The notes under the pieces are model-generated. The model saw only the letters and a list, made by a program, of their open reading frames with translations. It had not been told where the DNA came from and searched no databases. A DNA stretch of 64,000 bases from Puniceibacterium sp. IMCC21224 (GTDB taxonomy: Bacteria > Pseudomonadota > Alphaproteobacteria > Rhodobacterales > Rhodobacteraceae), in contig NZ_LDPY01000001.1 of assembly GCF_001038505.1 (NCBI RefSeq), positions 682,001 through 746,000 of the forward strand, read 5' to 3'. The translations under genes and the position numbers were made by a program. Shown here piece by piece: positions 28,392 through 37,472 of this stretch (positions within the stretch are counted from its first letter, which is position 1; each line of letters begins with the position of its first letter).

Positions 28392-30125
28392 ATGCTCAAG
28401 CGTCCGTTCGACAAATCCAAATTGCCCAGCCGCCATGTGACCGAGGGTCCGGCCCGCGCGCCGCACCGGTCATATTACTACGCAATGGGCATGTCCGAGG
28501 CCGAGATTCATCAGCCTTTGGTCGGTGTCGCCACCTGCTGGAACGAGGCCGCGCCCTGTAATATTTCGCTCAACCGGCAGGCGCAGGCAGTTAAAATGGG
28601 GGTCAAGCAGGCCTTTGGCACCCCGCGTGAATTTACTACCATCACCGTGACGGACGGTATTGCCATGGGTCACGAGGGCATGCGCTCCAGCCTCGCCAGC
28701 CGCGAGGCGATTGCCGATACGGTCGAACTGACCATGCGCGGTCATTGCTACGACGCCATCGTGGGTCTTGCCGGGTGCGATAAATCCCTGCCAGGCATGA
28801 TGATGGCCATGGTGCGACTCAACGTGCCATCGGTCTTTATCTATGGTGGGTCGATCCTGCCGGGGCGGTTGCATGGTAAGGACCTGACGGTACAGGATGT
28901 CTTTGAAGCCGTGGGCAAGCATCAGGCTGGCAATTTCTCGGATGAGGAACTCGAAGAGCTGGAGCGTGTCGCCTGCCCGAGTGCCGGAGCCTGTGGTGGT
29001 CAGTTTACCGCCAACACCATGGCCTGCGTTTCCGAGGCGATTGGTCTGGCGCTGATGAACTCATCGGGTGCACCGGCACCTTATGAAAGCCGTGATCAAT
29101 ATGGCGAGGCATCGGGCCGCGCCGTGATGGATCTGATCGAAAAGAACATCCGGGCGCGCGACGTCGTGACGCTCAAGAGCCTTGAGAACGCTGCGCGGGT
29201 TGTGGCCTGCACCGGTGGGTCGACCAATGCCGGGCTACATCTGCCGGCGATCGCGCATGAGGCCGGGATTGATTTCTACCTTGACGAAGTCTGCGAGATC
29301 TTCCGCGACACGCCCTATTTCGTCGATCTCAAACCAGGTGGCGCCTATGTTGCCAAGGATCTGTACGAGGCGGGCGGTGTGCCGGTCGTGATGAAGGAAT
29401 TGCGCAAGGCCGGACTGCTGCACGAGGATTGCATGACCGCCTCGGGGAATTCCATCGGCGAAGAACTGGACCTGATCACGCGTGAGGCTGACGGCAAGGT
29501 AATCTATTCTGTCAGCGCGCCGATCAGCAAAACCGGCGGTGTTGTGGGCCTGAAGGGCAACCTTGCCCCGGCTGGGGCCATCGTCAAGGTCGCAGGCATG
29601 AGCGCGGAGGAGCAGGTCTTTACCGGCCCGGCGCGTGTCTTTGAATGTGAGGAAGACGCCTTTGAGGCCGTAAAGGCGCGGCAGTACAAAGAAGGCGAAG
29701 TTCTGGTGATCCGCAACGAGGGCCCTGCGGGCGGTCCTGGCATGCGCGAGATGCTGGCCACGACGGCGGCATTGTCGGGTCAGGGTGTCGGCAAAAAGGT
29801 TGCTCTGATCACCGACGGGCGCTTTTCCGGCGCGACACGCGGGTTCTGTGTGGGCCATGTCGGTCCCGAGGCGGCGCATTGCGGGCCGATTGCCCTGCTG
29901 AAAAACGGCGATGTCATCACCATTGACGCGGTCAAAGGTAACCTTTCAGTTGATCTGAGCGAGGAAGAGCTTGAGGCGCGCAAGGCGTCCTGGGCCGGAC
30001 CGCGCGATACGATCTATGCCAGCGGTGCCCTGTGGAAATACGCGCAGCTCGTCGGAGAGACTTACAAGGGCGCAGTCACGCATCCCGGCGGCAAGGCGGA
30101 AAAGCACGTCTACATGGACCTCTGA
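28392..30125 (+). CDS. ilvD: Dihydroxy-acid dehydratase
   Basis: 577 residues. It dehydrates dihydroxy acids to 2-keto acids in valine, isoleucine and leucine synthesis. The iron-sulfur and metal region cysteines are present in [23 protein letters not shown] and [16 protein letters not shown], and the C-terminal [22 protein letters not shown] is an IlvD/Edd signature (here quoted by its core [12 protein letters not shown]). IlvD rather than Edd is supported by the length and the internal [13 protein letters not shown]. The ATG at 28392 follows an AGGGCAGG site. The lipoprotein gene starts 2 bases after the stop. Confidence 0.95.
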   Translation: MLKRPFDKSKLPSRHVTEGPARAPHRSYYYAMGMSEAEIHQPLVGVATCWNEAAPCNISLNRQAQAVKMGVKQAFGTPREFTTITVTDGIAMGHEGMRSSLASREAIADTVELTMRGHCYDAIVGLAGCDKSLPGMMMAMVRLNVPSVFIYGGSILPGRLHGKDLTVQDVFEAVGKHQAGNFSDEELEELERVACPSAGACGGQFTANTMACVSEAIGLALMNSSGAPAPYESRDQYGEASGRAVMDLIEKNIRARDVVTLKSLENAARVVACTGGSTNAGLHLPAIAHEAGIDFYLDEVCEIFRDTPYFVDLKPGGAYVAKDLYEAGGVPVVMKELRKAGLLHEDCMTASGNSIGEELDLITREADGKVIYSVSAPISKTGGVVGLKGNLAPAGAIVKVAGMSAEEQVFTGPARVFECEEDAFEAVKARQYKEGEVLVIRNEGPAGGPGMREMLATTAALSGQGVGKKVALITDGRFSGATRGFCVGHVGPEAAHCGPIALLKNGDVITIDAVKGNLSVDLSEEELEARKASWAGPRDTIYASGALWKYAQLVGETYKGAVTHPGGKAEKHVYMDL

Positions 30126-30127
30126 CC

Positions 30128-30840
30128 ATGCGCTGGGCGGGCCCTGCTTTGGCGGCGGTTGTCCTGCTCGGGATGGCGGGCTGTTCTCCGGTGCCCGACA
30201 GTGGGGCTCCCAAAGCGGCGGCCCCGACTGCTGTGGTACAGGCCGCCGCACCCGCCAAGGGGTTTCTGGGCGGCCTGTTTTCACCCAAAAACCCCGAAGC
30301 CGACGCCCAAGGGGAAAGTCACAAAGGCGCGGTTCCCTTCGTCAGGGTGAAACTTGCCGGCGGTGCGGTCGTGCTCAGTGGTCCGACGGGCTATTGCATC
30401 GACCCGGCGACGTTGCAGGCGCGGGGGGGCGTGGTTTTGCGGTTCTGGCCAGTTGCCGGATTCTGAGCGGGGGCGAGGCCGGCCCCCCGGTTCCCCCAGT
30501 TCTGATCACCGTGACGGTTGGTGCGCGTGGTACAGGCACGGATGTGCCCGAGCCGCAGACCCTTGCTGCGGTGTCTGATGCGCCGCTTCTGTCCGGGAGT
30601 GAGAGTGACGGTCTAAGCCTGGCGCTGTTGGCCGAGGGGGGCGCGGACGTGTTTGAGGGTGGAGATCCGAAATTCTGGCGCGGGGCCTTTGTTCTGGGGA
30701 ACCGGCTGGTCGCGCTGGCTCTTTATGCGCCGCAGGGCAGCGGGCTGACTGGGGACGCGGGTGGCGCGATGTTGCAACAAGTGCATTCCCGAATCCTGTC
30801 TGAAAGCCCAGGGGGCAAATCCAGGTCACCGGGCGGATAA
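30128..30840 (+). CDS. Putative envelope lipoprotein, frameshifted in a G7 run near 30425
   Basis: Read with one base restored it gives about 237 residues. The first frame (30128-30466) starts with a lipoprotein-like signal (VVLLGMAGC, with Met rather than Leu three before the Cys) and reaches GYCIDPATLQARGG. It then runs into a false end. The second frame continues FAVLASCRILSGGEAGPPVP to a stop at 30840. The combined YCIDP...VLASC pattern fits a family of roseobacter lipoproteins of unknown function. The junction is a run of seven Gs at 30423-30429, where eight would keep the frame. It starts 2 bases after ilvD and is probably co-transcribed with it. Confidence 0.65.
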
Positions 30841-30967
30841 TCGGCGATAGCGCGGTTTGCTGGGGCAAAGACTTTTGTGACACTAATCCCTTGCCAAGAC
30901 GAGGTCGGGCGCCAGACAATGTCGTCGACCTTGGCGACAGGCGGTTCACTGGGAAAGACAGGCACGG

Positions 30968-31741
30968 ATGACGCGGCAAAGCGATGGTATGATCGAACGG
31001 TTGATGCGGCAGGGGGCGTTGCGCCGTTGGGCACGGGCCGCGCATGATGCCGAGTCAACGGATTTGCCTGACCTCGTGAACCAGCGCGACACGGCGCGCC
31101 AGCTTAGGGTCCATCTCGACAAACTGATCCACTTGGCCGATACGCGCCTCGCACAGCCACTCATCGGCACCCCATCGGTTTCGCAGCCGCACGGCGTCGA
31201 CTGGGCGTGGCGGCCAGAGCTTTGGTGCGCACCACTGGCGCAGCAGGGCCTGTCCCCGGTTCCATCAAAATCTCGGCTTGGTGACGAGGTGACGCTGTTC
31301 CACGATTGCGGGTTTTGCGAACTGACGCTGCGCCAGATACGCAACGCGCGCGCGGCAGACCAGGCGGCCTATGGACTGTGCATGGATGTGTTCCATTTTG
31401 ACGGATCGTATCTGTCGCTGTCTGTGGATCTGCCTATGGCGGCGTCGCTGGATCTGCGACGCCAACATTTGATCCGGATCGAGACAATTGTCGAGATGGA
31501 AGCGCCGCTCAAGGTATTTGCCAGGCTCAACATCCGGCACGGCCCGAATACCGAACAGATTGTGCGCGAACTGGCATTGAATGCGGCCGAAAATCAGGTG
31601 GAATTTGATCTGGCCTATAGCAAGCTGAACGAGAAACGCGCCGACCGGATGTGGCTCGATCTGATTTTTGAGGCACCGCAGATGAATCAGGTGGTGTTGC
31701 GGGATCTGACGTTCAGCCGCAGACTGCGTGCCGCGCTATGA
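30968..31741 (+). CDS. Conserved protein of unknown function (DUF6478-like)
   Basis: 257 residues, soluble, no signal peptide or membrane segment. It starts MTRQSDGMIERLMRQGALRR, is rich in Arg and Trp in its first half, and contains DVFHFDGSYLSLSVDLPM and ARLNIRHGPNTEQIVREL. I believe it belongs to a family found mainly in Rhodobacterales (DUF6478), but this is from memory of the pattern and not from a search. The next gene follows 16 bases later on the same strand with a GGGAG ribosome site, so the two probably act together. No catalytic motif is evident. Confidence 0.6.
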   Translation: MTRQSDGMIERLMRQGALRRWARAAHDAESTDLPDLVNQRDTARQLRVHLDKLIHLADTRLAQPLIGTPSVSQPHGVDWAWRPELWCAPLAQQGLSPVPSKSRLGDEVTLFHDCGFCELTLRQIRNARAADQAAYGLCMDVFHFDGSYLSLSVDLPMAASLDLRRQHLIRIETIVEMEAPLKVFARLNIRHGPNTEQIVRELALNAAENQVEFDLAYSKLNEKRADRMWLDLIFEAPQMNQVVLRDLTFSRRLRAAL

Positions 31742-31757
31742 CTAGGGGAGCAGGGCG

Positions 31758-32135
31758 ATGACAGGTTTCACACTGACCAAGACACGGTTTCAAGAAGGTG
31801 TCTGGCAGGGGCTTTTGGCGGCAGCGGACGCTCCCTGCGAGCCGCCTGAAATCACAGTCACCCTTCTGGATAAGCCGTTGCACGGTGTGATTGTGAACCG
31901 CACCCCTGAGGCAGGACGCTGGTTGGTCGAGGTTCCCGTACCGACAGAAGCAATCGGTGATGGTGCGCAGATCTTTGTGATCCGGGACGCTGCATCCGAC
32001 GTGGTTCTGAACAGTTTCACATTGCTGTCAGGTGAAGGGTTGGCCGATGATCTGCGGCCCGAGGTCGATCTGCTGCGCGCCGAACTGGACATGTTGAAGC
32101 GGGCCTTTCGGCGCCATTGCAACGAGGCGGGATAG
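31758..32135 (+). CDS. Small conserved hypothetical protein
   Basis: 125 residues, soluble. The middle is predicted beta-rich (PPEITVTLLDKPLHGVIVNR; RWLVEVPVPTEAIGDG; IFVIRDAASDVVLNSFTLLS) and the last 30 residues look like one amphipathic helix (LRPEVDLLRAELDMLKRAFR) that could pair with a partner. It lies directly after the DUF6478-like gene, with GGGAG before the ATG. Function not recognised; a partner of the upstream protein is inference from spacing only. Confidence 0.6.
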   Translation: MTGFTLTKTRFQEGVWQGLLAAADAPCEPPEITVTLLDKPLHGVIVNRTPEAGRWLVEVPVPTEAIGDGAQIFVIRDAASDVVLNSFTLLSGEGLADDLRPEVDLLRAELDMLKRAFRRHCNEAG

Positions 32136-32249
32136 ACTCCGCTTTCACATGGTGCGCCACGTTCCGCGCGATATTGTGCAATTGGTCGTAGACATTGACC
32201 ATTTCGGGCGCGCGGTGCAGGGTGCGCGCATCCCTCTCAAGGAGCCCCC

Positions 32250-33164
32250 ATGTCCCCGCTGCGTGGCATCAGCCTAAAGCTGACATCCGTTTTCTTGTTC
32301 ATCATCATGGCGTCGCTGATCAAGGCCTCCTCGGACCGTATTCCAGCCGGTGAGGCGGTGTTTTTTCGCTCGTTCTTTGCCATGCCGGTGATCTTGTTCT
32401 GGTTGTTGATGCGCCATGATCTGAGCACCGGGTTGCGGGTTCAGAATCCGGTTGGGCATTTCTTGCGCGGTGTGATCGGGGTGTCGGCGATGGGTACCAG
32501 CTTTGCCGCGCTGGCGTTGCTGCCGCTGCCCGAGGTGACGGCCATCGGCTATGCCGCGCCGCTGCTGACAGTGCTGTTTGCTGCCGTTCTGCTGGGCGAA
32601 CGGTTGCGGCTTTTCCGGTTGACGGCGGTCGGGATCGGACTCGTCGGGGTGCTGATCATCCTTTGGCCGCGTCTGACACTTGACGAGGTGAACACCGCCG
32701 CGCAAATCGGTGTCGCTTTGATCCTGTTTTCCAGCGTGCTGCGGGCGCTGGCGCAGATCCAGATCCGGCGGCTTGTGGCGACGGAACAGACATCGGCCAT
32801 CGTGTTCTTCTTTTCGCTGACGGCGACGGGACTGTCACTCATAACCATACCGTTTGGCTGGGTGCTGCCCACGCCGGGCGAAGCCGCGATGCTGATCTCG
32901 GCAGGTCTGATCGGCGGTCTGGCGCAGATCATGCTGACCTCGGCCTACCGCGAATCCGAAGCGGCGGTTCTTGCGCCGTTTGACTACGCGTCGATGCTTT
33001 TTGCGCTTTTGATTGGCTATGTGGTCTTTGCCGAGGTGCCGACCCGGTCGATGCTGCTGGGCGCGGCGGTGGTGATTTTGGCGGGTGTGTTGATCATTTG
33101 GCGCGAACGGCAGCTGGGGCTAAAGCGCGGCAAGGCCCGTGCCGGACTGACGCCGCAGGGCTGA
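32250..33164 (+). CDS. DMT-superfamily transporter (EamA domains)
   Basis: 304 residues with about ten predicted membrane helices in two EamA repeats (first from LKLTSVFLFIIMASLIK, second from AAQIGVALILFSSVLRALAQ). The conserved PLPEVTAIGYAAPLLTVLFA and APFDYASMLFALLIGYVVFA end-of-repeat segments are typical. These are drug/metabolite exporters; the substrate is unknown. AAGGAG lies 5 bases before the ATG. It is convergent with the flavin oxidase gene, whose 3' end lies 5 bases away. Confidence 0.88.
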   Translation: MSPLRGISLKLTSVFLFIIMASLIKASSDRIPAGEAVFFRSFFAMPVILFWLLMRHDLSTGLRVQNPVGHFLRGVIGVSAMGTSFAALALLPLPEVTAIGYAAPLLTVLFAAVLLGERLRLFRLTAVGIGLVGVLIILWPRLTLDEVNTAAQIGVALILFSSVLRALAQIQIRRLVATEQTSAIVFFFSLTATGLSLITIPFGWVLPTPGEAAMLISAGLIGGLAQIMLTSAYRESEAAVLAPFDYASMLFALLIGYVVFAEVPTRSMLLGAAVVILAGVLIIWRERQLGLKRGKARAGLTPQG

Positions 33165-33169
33165 CCCGG

Positions 33170-34492
33170 TTAACGATCCAGAAGGCCCGCAGCGACATAG
33201 GCTGGCGCCAGAAGTAGACGCCGGTAGCGTCCCAGCGGGAATCGTCCCGGCGGCGCCTGCATTGCCATCGGGTAGGGTGATTTGGGGTCTTGCCCCCGGA
33301 CCAGATCGGCCAGAATACGCCCGGTCAGCGTCGCCATGGCCACGCCGTTGCCATGATATCCCAGCCCGGCAAAGACACCCGGAAGCGCGGGCACCGGTCC
33401 GGCAAAGGGTGTTAGATTGGCCATCAGGCAAACCAACCCCGACCAGTCGTGCGTGATCTCGATTTTGGACCAGGCGGGAAACATGGCATTGAATTCTACA
33501 CGGATACGGCGGCGGATCGCGGCCTCGGCCCGTGGCGTGGCGCGCAATCCGCCGCGCATGCCGAACAGGAACCGATTGTCGGGCAGTCGACGAAAATAAT
33601 GCAGCAGGGTGCGTGTGTCATAGGCCATTTGATCCGATGTCCAGCCTTGGGCCTCTTGTTCGGCCGGTTCCAACGGTCGGGTGACAAGCACGCTGGATTG
33701 CACTGGCAGGGTACGACTGCGCAGCCAATCTGGCACATCCTCTGAGGAATAGCCGTTGGTGGCAAGAATGACGCGACGGGCCGAAACGTTGCCTTGCGGT
33801 GTTGTCAGGATGGTTCGATCCCCGTCCTGACGCAACGCTTTCACGGCACTCTGGGCGTGCAGCGCGGCGCCAGCCTTTTGCGCGGCAGCGGCGACTCCCG
33901 AGTGATATTTGCGCGGGTTGAGGGCGAATCCGATTGGAATGGTCAGACCACCGTGGAATGTCCCGCCCAGCCCATATGCGCGCAGATCCTTGGCTTTGAT
34001 AAGCGTTGGCGTCACACCGAAATCTTGCGCGATCTGATCCGCCTCGGCCCGCAATCCGGCCATGGCGCGGGGGGTGTGGGCAAGGATGGTTTCGCCATTC
34101 GAATGGGTGTCCGCGTCGATGTTGTGTGTACTCAGCAGATCGGCGACCAGATCAACCGCTGCGCGCTCGGCCATGTGCCATTCTGCCAGACCGGCATCGC
34201 CGAACCGGCGGCGCAATAGGGCGCGCGGGGCCTTGGCACCACCCAGGCAGCAAAATCCGCCATTGCGGCCTGAGGCTCCGAAACCGGGGGTCTCGGCCTC
34301 GAGCAATGTCACCTGAACACCGGCGTTGGCCAGATGCAGTGCCGCCGACAAGCCGGTGAATCCTCCGCCCACAATCGCGACGTCGGTCGTGGTACTGCCG
34401 GGCAGAACGGGCCAGTCGGGTTGCGGCGTTGTCTCTGCCCACCAACATCCCTGTTGCGATGCATACGCGGCTGGTTCGTAGATTCGCTTCAT
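33170..34492 (-). CDS. FAD-dependent amine oxidoreductase (PuuB-like, DAO family)
   Basis: 440 residues. The N-terminal dinucleotide-binding motif VAIVGGGFTGLSAALHLA (about residues 38-55) and SGRNGGFCC define the DAO family. The C-terminal GLGYHGNGVAMATLTGRILAD segment resembles gamma-glutamylputrescine oxidase PuuB and related polyamine oxidases. Its ATG overlaps the stop of the upstream permease gene by four bases, so it is the last gene of the polyamine transport operon, linking uptake with oxidation. The exact amine (gamma-glutamylputrescine, putrescine or another) cannot be fixed from sequence; no puuA or puuD gene is in the window. Confidence 0.85.
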   Translation of the reverse strand: MKRIYEPAAYASQQGCWWAETTPQPDWPVLPGSTTTDVAIVGGGFTGLSAALHLANAGVQVTLLEAETPGFGASGRNGGFCCLGGAKAPRALLRRRFGDAGLAEWHMAERAAVDLVADLLSTHNIDADTHSNGETILAHTPRAMAGLRAEADQIAQDFGVTPTLIKAKDLRAYGLGGTFHGGLTIPIGFALNPRKYHSGVAAAAQKAGAALHAQSAVKALRQDGDRTILTTPQGNVSARRVILATNGYSSEDVPDWLRSRTLPVQSSVLVTRPLEPAEQEAQGWTSDQMAYDTRTLLHYFRRLPDNRFLFGMRGGLRATPRAEAAIRRRIRVEFNAMFPAWSKIEITHDWSGLVCLMANLTPFAGPVPALPGVFAGLGYHGNGVAMATLTGRILADLVRGQDPKSPYPMAMQAPPGRFPLGRYRRLLLAPAYVAAGLLDR

Positions 34493-35307
34493 TGCGTGCG
34501 GGCTGCGGCCTGTTCGTCGCGTTGCTGCGCCACCGATGCGCGTTTGCTGATCAGCGATGCCGTGATGACGCCAACAGTGACAATGGCAATCATGATGGTG
34601 GATAGTGCGTTGATCTCGGGTGAGACACCAAGCCGGACAGCCGAAAAGATCTTGATCGGCAGGGTGGTGGCTGATGGACCCGTTGTAAAGCTCGCGATCA
34701 CCAGATCATCAAGCGACAGGGTGAAGGCCAGCAACCAACCAGAAACGACGGCGGGCGCGATGATTGGAAGCGTCACCAGCCGGAAGGCGTCAAACGGCGA
34801 GCAGCCCAGATCCAGCGCGGCCTCTTCCAATGAGGTGTCAAAGCTGGTCAGGCGTGAAGATACGACGACCGACACATAGCACATCGCAAATGTGGTGTGC
34901 GCCAGCACGATGGTAAAGACACCGCGATCAAGGCCAATACCGATAAAGAGCAGTAAGAGTGACAGGCCAGTGATGACCTCTGGCATGACCAGCGGCGCAT
35001 AGATCATGCCAGAGAACAGCGTGCGCCCGACAAATCGACCCGATCGTACCAGCACATAGGCGGCCATGGTGCCAAGGACGGTGGCGAGCGTGGAACTGAA
35101 CACCGCGACCTTGATTGTCACCCAGGCGGCATCAAGAAATTCCTCATTGTGCAACAGTTCACCGTACCATCGTGTTGAGAACCCTGCCCAGACGGTCACG
35201 AGTTTAGAGGCGTTGAAACTGTAGATCACGAGTATGATCATCGGCAGGTAGAGAAAGGCGAAGCCAAGCGTCAGAGACGTTGCGTTGAACCAGGAAAAGC
35301 GTTTCAT
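34489..35307 (-). CDS. potI: Polyamine ABC transporter permease (PotC/PotI type)
   Basis: 272 residues, six predicted membrane helices. The cytoplasmic EAA loop, which contacts the ATPase, reads LEEAALDLGCSPFDAFRLVT near residue 155. FAFLYLPMIILVIYSFNASK at the N-terminus is typical of PotC/PotI. The ATG at 35307 follows AAAGG with 6 bases between; the open frame to 35340 lacks support. It overlaps the flavin oxidase gene and follows the other permease by 85 bases that contain an AT-rich hairpin. Putrescine versus spermidine specificity is not certain. Confidence 0.9.
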   Translation of the reverse strand: MKRFSWFNATSLTLGFAFLYLPMIILVIYSFNASKLVTVWAGFSTRWYGELLHNEEFLDAAWVTIKVAVFSSTLATVLGTMAAYVLVRSGRFVGRTLFSGMIYAPLVMPEVITGLSLLLLFIGIGLDRGVFTIVLAHTTFAMCYVSVVVSSRLTSFDTSLEEAALDLGCSPFDAFRLVTLPIIAPAVVSGWLLAFTLSLDDLVIASFTTGPSATTLPIKIFSAVRLGVSPEINALSTIMIAIVTVGVITASLISKRASVAQQRDEQAAARTQ

Positions 35308-35336
35308 TGTGTCGCCTTTATCTGAACTTGGCGGGA

Positions 35337-35361
35337 CCAAGAGTTTTGAAAAAACTCTTGG
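35337..35361. repeat. AT-rich perfect hairpin between two permease genes
   Basis: CCAAGAGTTTT (35337-35347) and AAAACTCTTGG (35351-35361) are perfect 11-bp complementary arms around GAA. The flanks continue AT-rich to about 35385. A related element lies at 48897-48960. On the minus strand it sits inside the transport operon, where it could be an mRNA-processing or stability element; no T-run follows it in the direction of transcription. Confidence 0.6.
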
Positions 35362-35392
35362 TAAAAGTTTTTGGCAAATTTTTGGGTGGCGT

Positions 35393-36283
35393 TCATCCCT
35401 CAGCCTCGCGCTGTTTCTGTTCGTTGCGTTGGAACAGGATGATGGGGATGATCAGGATCAGCAGCAGGATGATCGCGACCGCCGACGCCACCGGCCAGTC
35501 GCGGTTCGAAAAGAATTCTTCCCACAGCACTTTGCCGATCATCAATGTTCCCGAGCCGCCCAGAAGCGATGGGATCACAAATTCACCCAGTGCAGGAATG
35601 AAGACCAGGAAACAGCCAGCGATGATGCCATTCTTTGACAGCGGTATGGTCACCAGCCAGAACGCCTGTGCGCGCGAACATCCCAGATCCTCGGCCGCCT
35701 CTAACAGCGATTCATCGAGCTTTTCCAGCGCTGAATAGATCGGCAGGATCATGAAGGGCAGATAGGTGTAGACGATCCCGATATAGACCGCCGTGTCGGT
35801 ATTCAGGATTGTCAGTGGTGTTGAAATCACCCCCAGCCCCAGCAACAACTGATTCAACAGCCCTTCGGTCGACAGAATCCCCATCCATGCGTAGACCCGG
35901 ATCAGGAACGAGGTCCAGAATGGCAGGATGACCAGCATCAGCAGTGTTGGCCGCCATTCGGGCGCGGCGCGCGCCATGGCATAGGCCATCGGATAGCCCA
36001 CCATCAGCGTCAGGACCGTCGACAGGGCAGCGATCTGAAGCGAACTGAGGTATGCCTTCCAATACAGGTCATCCGTGGTGAGGAACCAGAAATTTTCCAG
36101 GTCCAGATCGCCGAAAAAGGCGCGGACGCCCTCCCACCCGGCGGCAAGATCGAGTTGTGGCATATAGGGTGGGCGCGCCAGTGCCGTGTCCGACAGCGAA
36201 ATCTTGAGGACAATCAGAAACGGGATCAGGAACAGGCACAGCAGCCACAGATACGGCAGTGCGATCAGAACAAAGCGGCGCAT
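35393..36283 (-). CDS. potH: Polyamine ABC transporter permease (PotB/PotH type)
   Basis: 296 residues, about six membrane helices (LIALPYLWLLCLFLIPFLIV first). The EAA loop LLEAAEDLGCSRAQAFWLVT near residue 198 marks the ATPase contact, and GEFVIPSLLGGSGTLMIGKV is typical of PotB/PotH. It starts 3 bases after the potG stop, so the two are tightly coupled. Together with the PotI-type subunit it forms the membrane channel of a putrescine/spermidine importer. Confidence 0.92.
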   Translation of the reverse strand: MRRFVLIALPYLWLLCLFLIPFLIVLKISLSDTALARPPYMPQLDLAAGWEGVRAFFGDLDLENFWFLTTDDLYWKAYLSSLQIAALSTVLTLMVGYPMAYAMARAAPEWRPTLLMLVILPFWTSFLIRVYAWMGILSTEGLLNQLLLGLGVISTPLTILNTDTAVYIGIVYTYLPFMILPIYSALEKLDESLLEAAEDLGCSRAQAFWLVTIPLSKNGIIAGCFLVFIPALGEFVIPSLLGGSGTLMIGKVLWEEFFSNRDWPVASAVAIILLLILIIPIILFQRNEQKQREAEG

Positions 36284-36286
36284 ATC

Positions 36287-37411
36287 CTAGCGCTCCAACA
36301 GGACACCGGCGGTGTCAGTGAAGGAGAGCCAAACTTCATCCTCCCAGGTGATATCGCGGCGGGACAGGCGGCGGGTGTTGGCGGTTTGCGCCTTCATCAT
36401 CGTGCCGCCGGGCAGTTCGACGTGATACGTCGAGAGGTTGCCGAGATAGGCGATGTCGATCACCCGTCCGGGCAGCACATTGGCCGCGTCGTTTGGCCGC
36501 TCGGTCGAAATAGTTACCTTTTCAGGCCGGATCGCAAAATGGCAGGTCTGACCTGGGGTGAAATGATGCGAGGTGGTGCCCTGAATCGGCGCCTGGCCCT
36601 CGGCCCAGGCGATGGCAACCTTGTCACCGGTCTGGCTGGCGGCACCTTCGATGATGTTCACGTCACCGATAAAGTCGGCAACATAGACCGATTCCGGCGC
36701 TTCGTAGATCACCGATGGCGTGGCAACCTGAATTAACCGACCCTCATCCATCACCGCCACGCGCGAGGCGACGGTCATCGCCTCTTCCTGATCGTGGGTG
36801 ACGATGACAAAGGTAGTGCCGGTTTTTTCCTGGATGTCCATCAATTCGAACTGGGTGTCCTGGCGCAGCTTGGCGTCCAGCGCCCCCAAAGGTTCGTCCA
36901 GCAACAGCAGTTTGGGCGCTTTGGCGAGTGACCGGGCGAGGGCGACGCGCTGCCGTTGCCCCCCCGAAATCTGATGAGGTTTGCGTTTGGCGAATTTCGA
37001 CAGCCGGGTGAGGCGCAGCATCTCTTCGACGCGCTCGGAAATCTCGTCCTTGGAGGCGTTTCCACGACGCAGGCCAAAGGCGATGTTGTCCCAGATCGAC
37101 AGATGCGGAAACAGCGCGTAGCTTTGGAACATCATATTGACTGCGCGTTTGTTCGGCGGGATCGGGGCGATGTCCTGACCGGCCAGCAGAATGGTGCCGC
37201 TGGTCGGATTTTCGAACCCGGCAAGCATCCGCATCATTGTCGTTTTGCCGCAGCCCGAAGGACCAAGCAGGGCAAAGAACTCTTTCTCAAAAATATCGAG
37301 GCTAAGGTCGTTGATGGCGGTAAAATCGCCAAAGCGTTTGGTTACCCCCTTGAACTGGATCAGGGGTTTTTCGGCGGGATCGTCCCAGGGGGCAAATACC
37401 TTTTGGCTCAT
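36287..37411 (-). CDS. potG: Polyamine ABC transporter ATP-binding protein (PotA/PotG type)
   Basis: 374 residues. Walker A GPSGCGKTTMMRML (about residues 53-66), Q-loop, signature ISGGQRQRVALARSLAKAP, Walker B LLLLDEPLGALDAKLR and the switch His in VTHDQEEAMTVA are intact. The C-terminal ~130 residues form a TOBE-type regulatory domain, as in PotA/PotG. I use the ATG at 37411; the open frame to 37534 would overlap the binding-protein gene. The ribosome site is weak, and a strong hairpin lies between this gene and the upstream binding-protein gene. Confidence 0.92.
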   Translation of the reverse strand: MSQKVFAPWDDPAEKPLIQFKGVTKRFGDFTAINDLSLDIFEKEFFALLGPSGCGKTTMMRMLAGFENPTSGTILLAGQDIAPIPPNKRAVNMMFQSYALFPHLSIWDNIAFGLRRGNASKDEISERVEEMLRLTRLSKFAKRKPHQISGGQRQRVALARSLAKAPKLLLLDEPLGALDAKLRQDTQFELMDIQEKTGTTFVIVTHDQEEAMTVASRVAVMDEGRLIQVATPSVIYEAPESVYVADFIGDVNIIEGAASQTGDKVAIAWAEGQAPIQGTTSHHFTPGQTCHFAIRPEKVTISTERPNDAANVLPGRVIDIAYLGNLSTYHVELPGGTMMKAQTANTRRLSRRDITWEDEVWLSFTDTAGVLLER

Positions 37412-37433
37412 CACTCTATCCGGCAAAGAGAAA

Positions 37434-37459
37434 GGCCCGCGCGGGGTATCGCGCGGGCC
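37434..37459 (-). promoter_or_regulatory. Intra-operon GC hairpin between potF and potG
   Basis: A perfect 10-bp stem (37434-37443 with 37450-37459, 6-base loop) follows the binding-protein gene on the minus strand, and T-rich sequence (TTTCTCTTT) comes after it. This is the form of a partial terminator or mRNA 3'-stabilising hairpin, which in ABC operons raises the amount of binding protein over the membrane subunits. Confidence 0.6.
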
Positions 37460-37472
37460 GGAATGTATCGGC

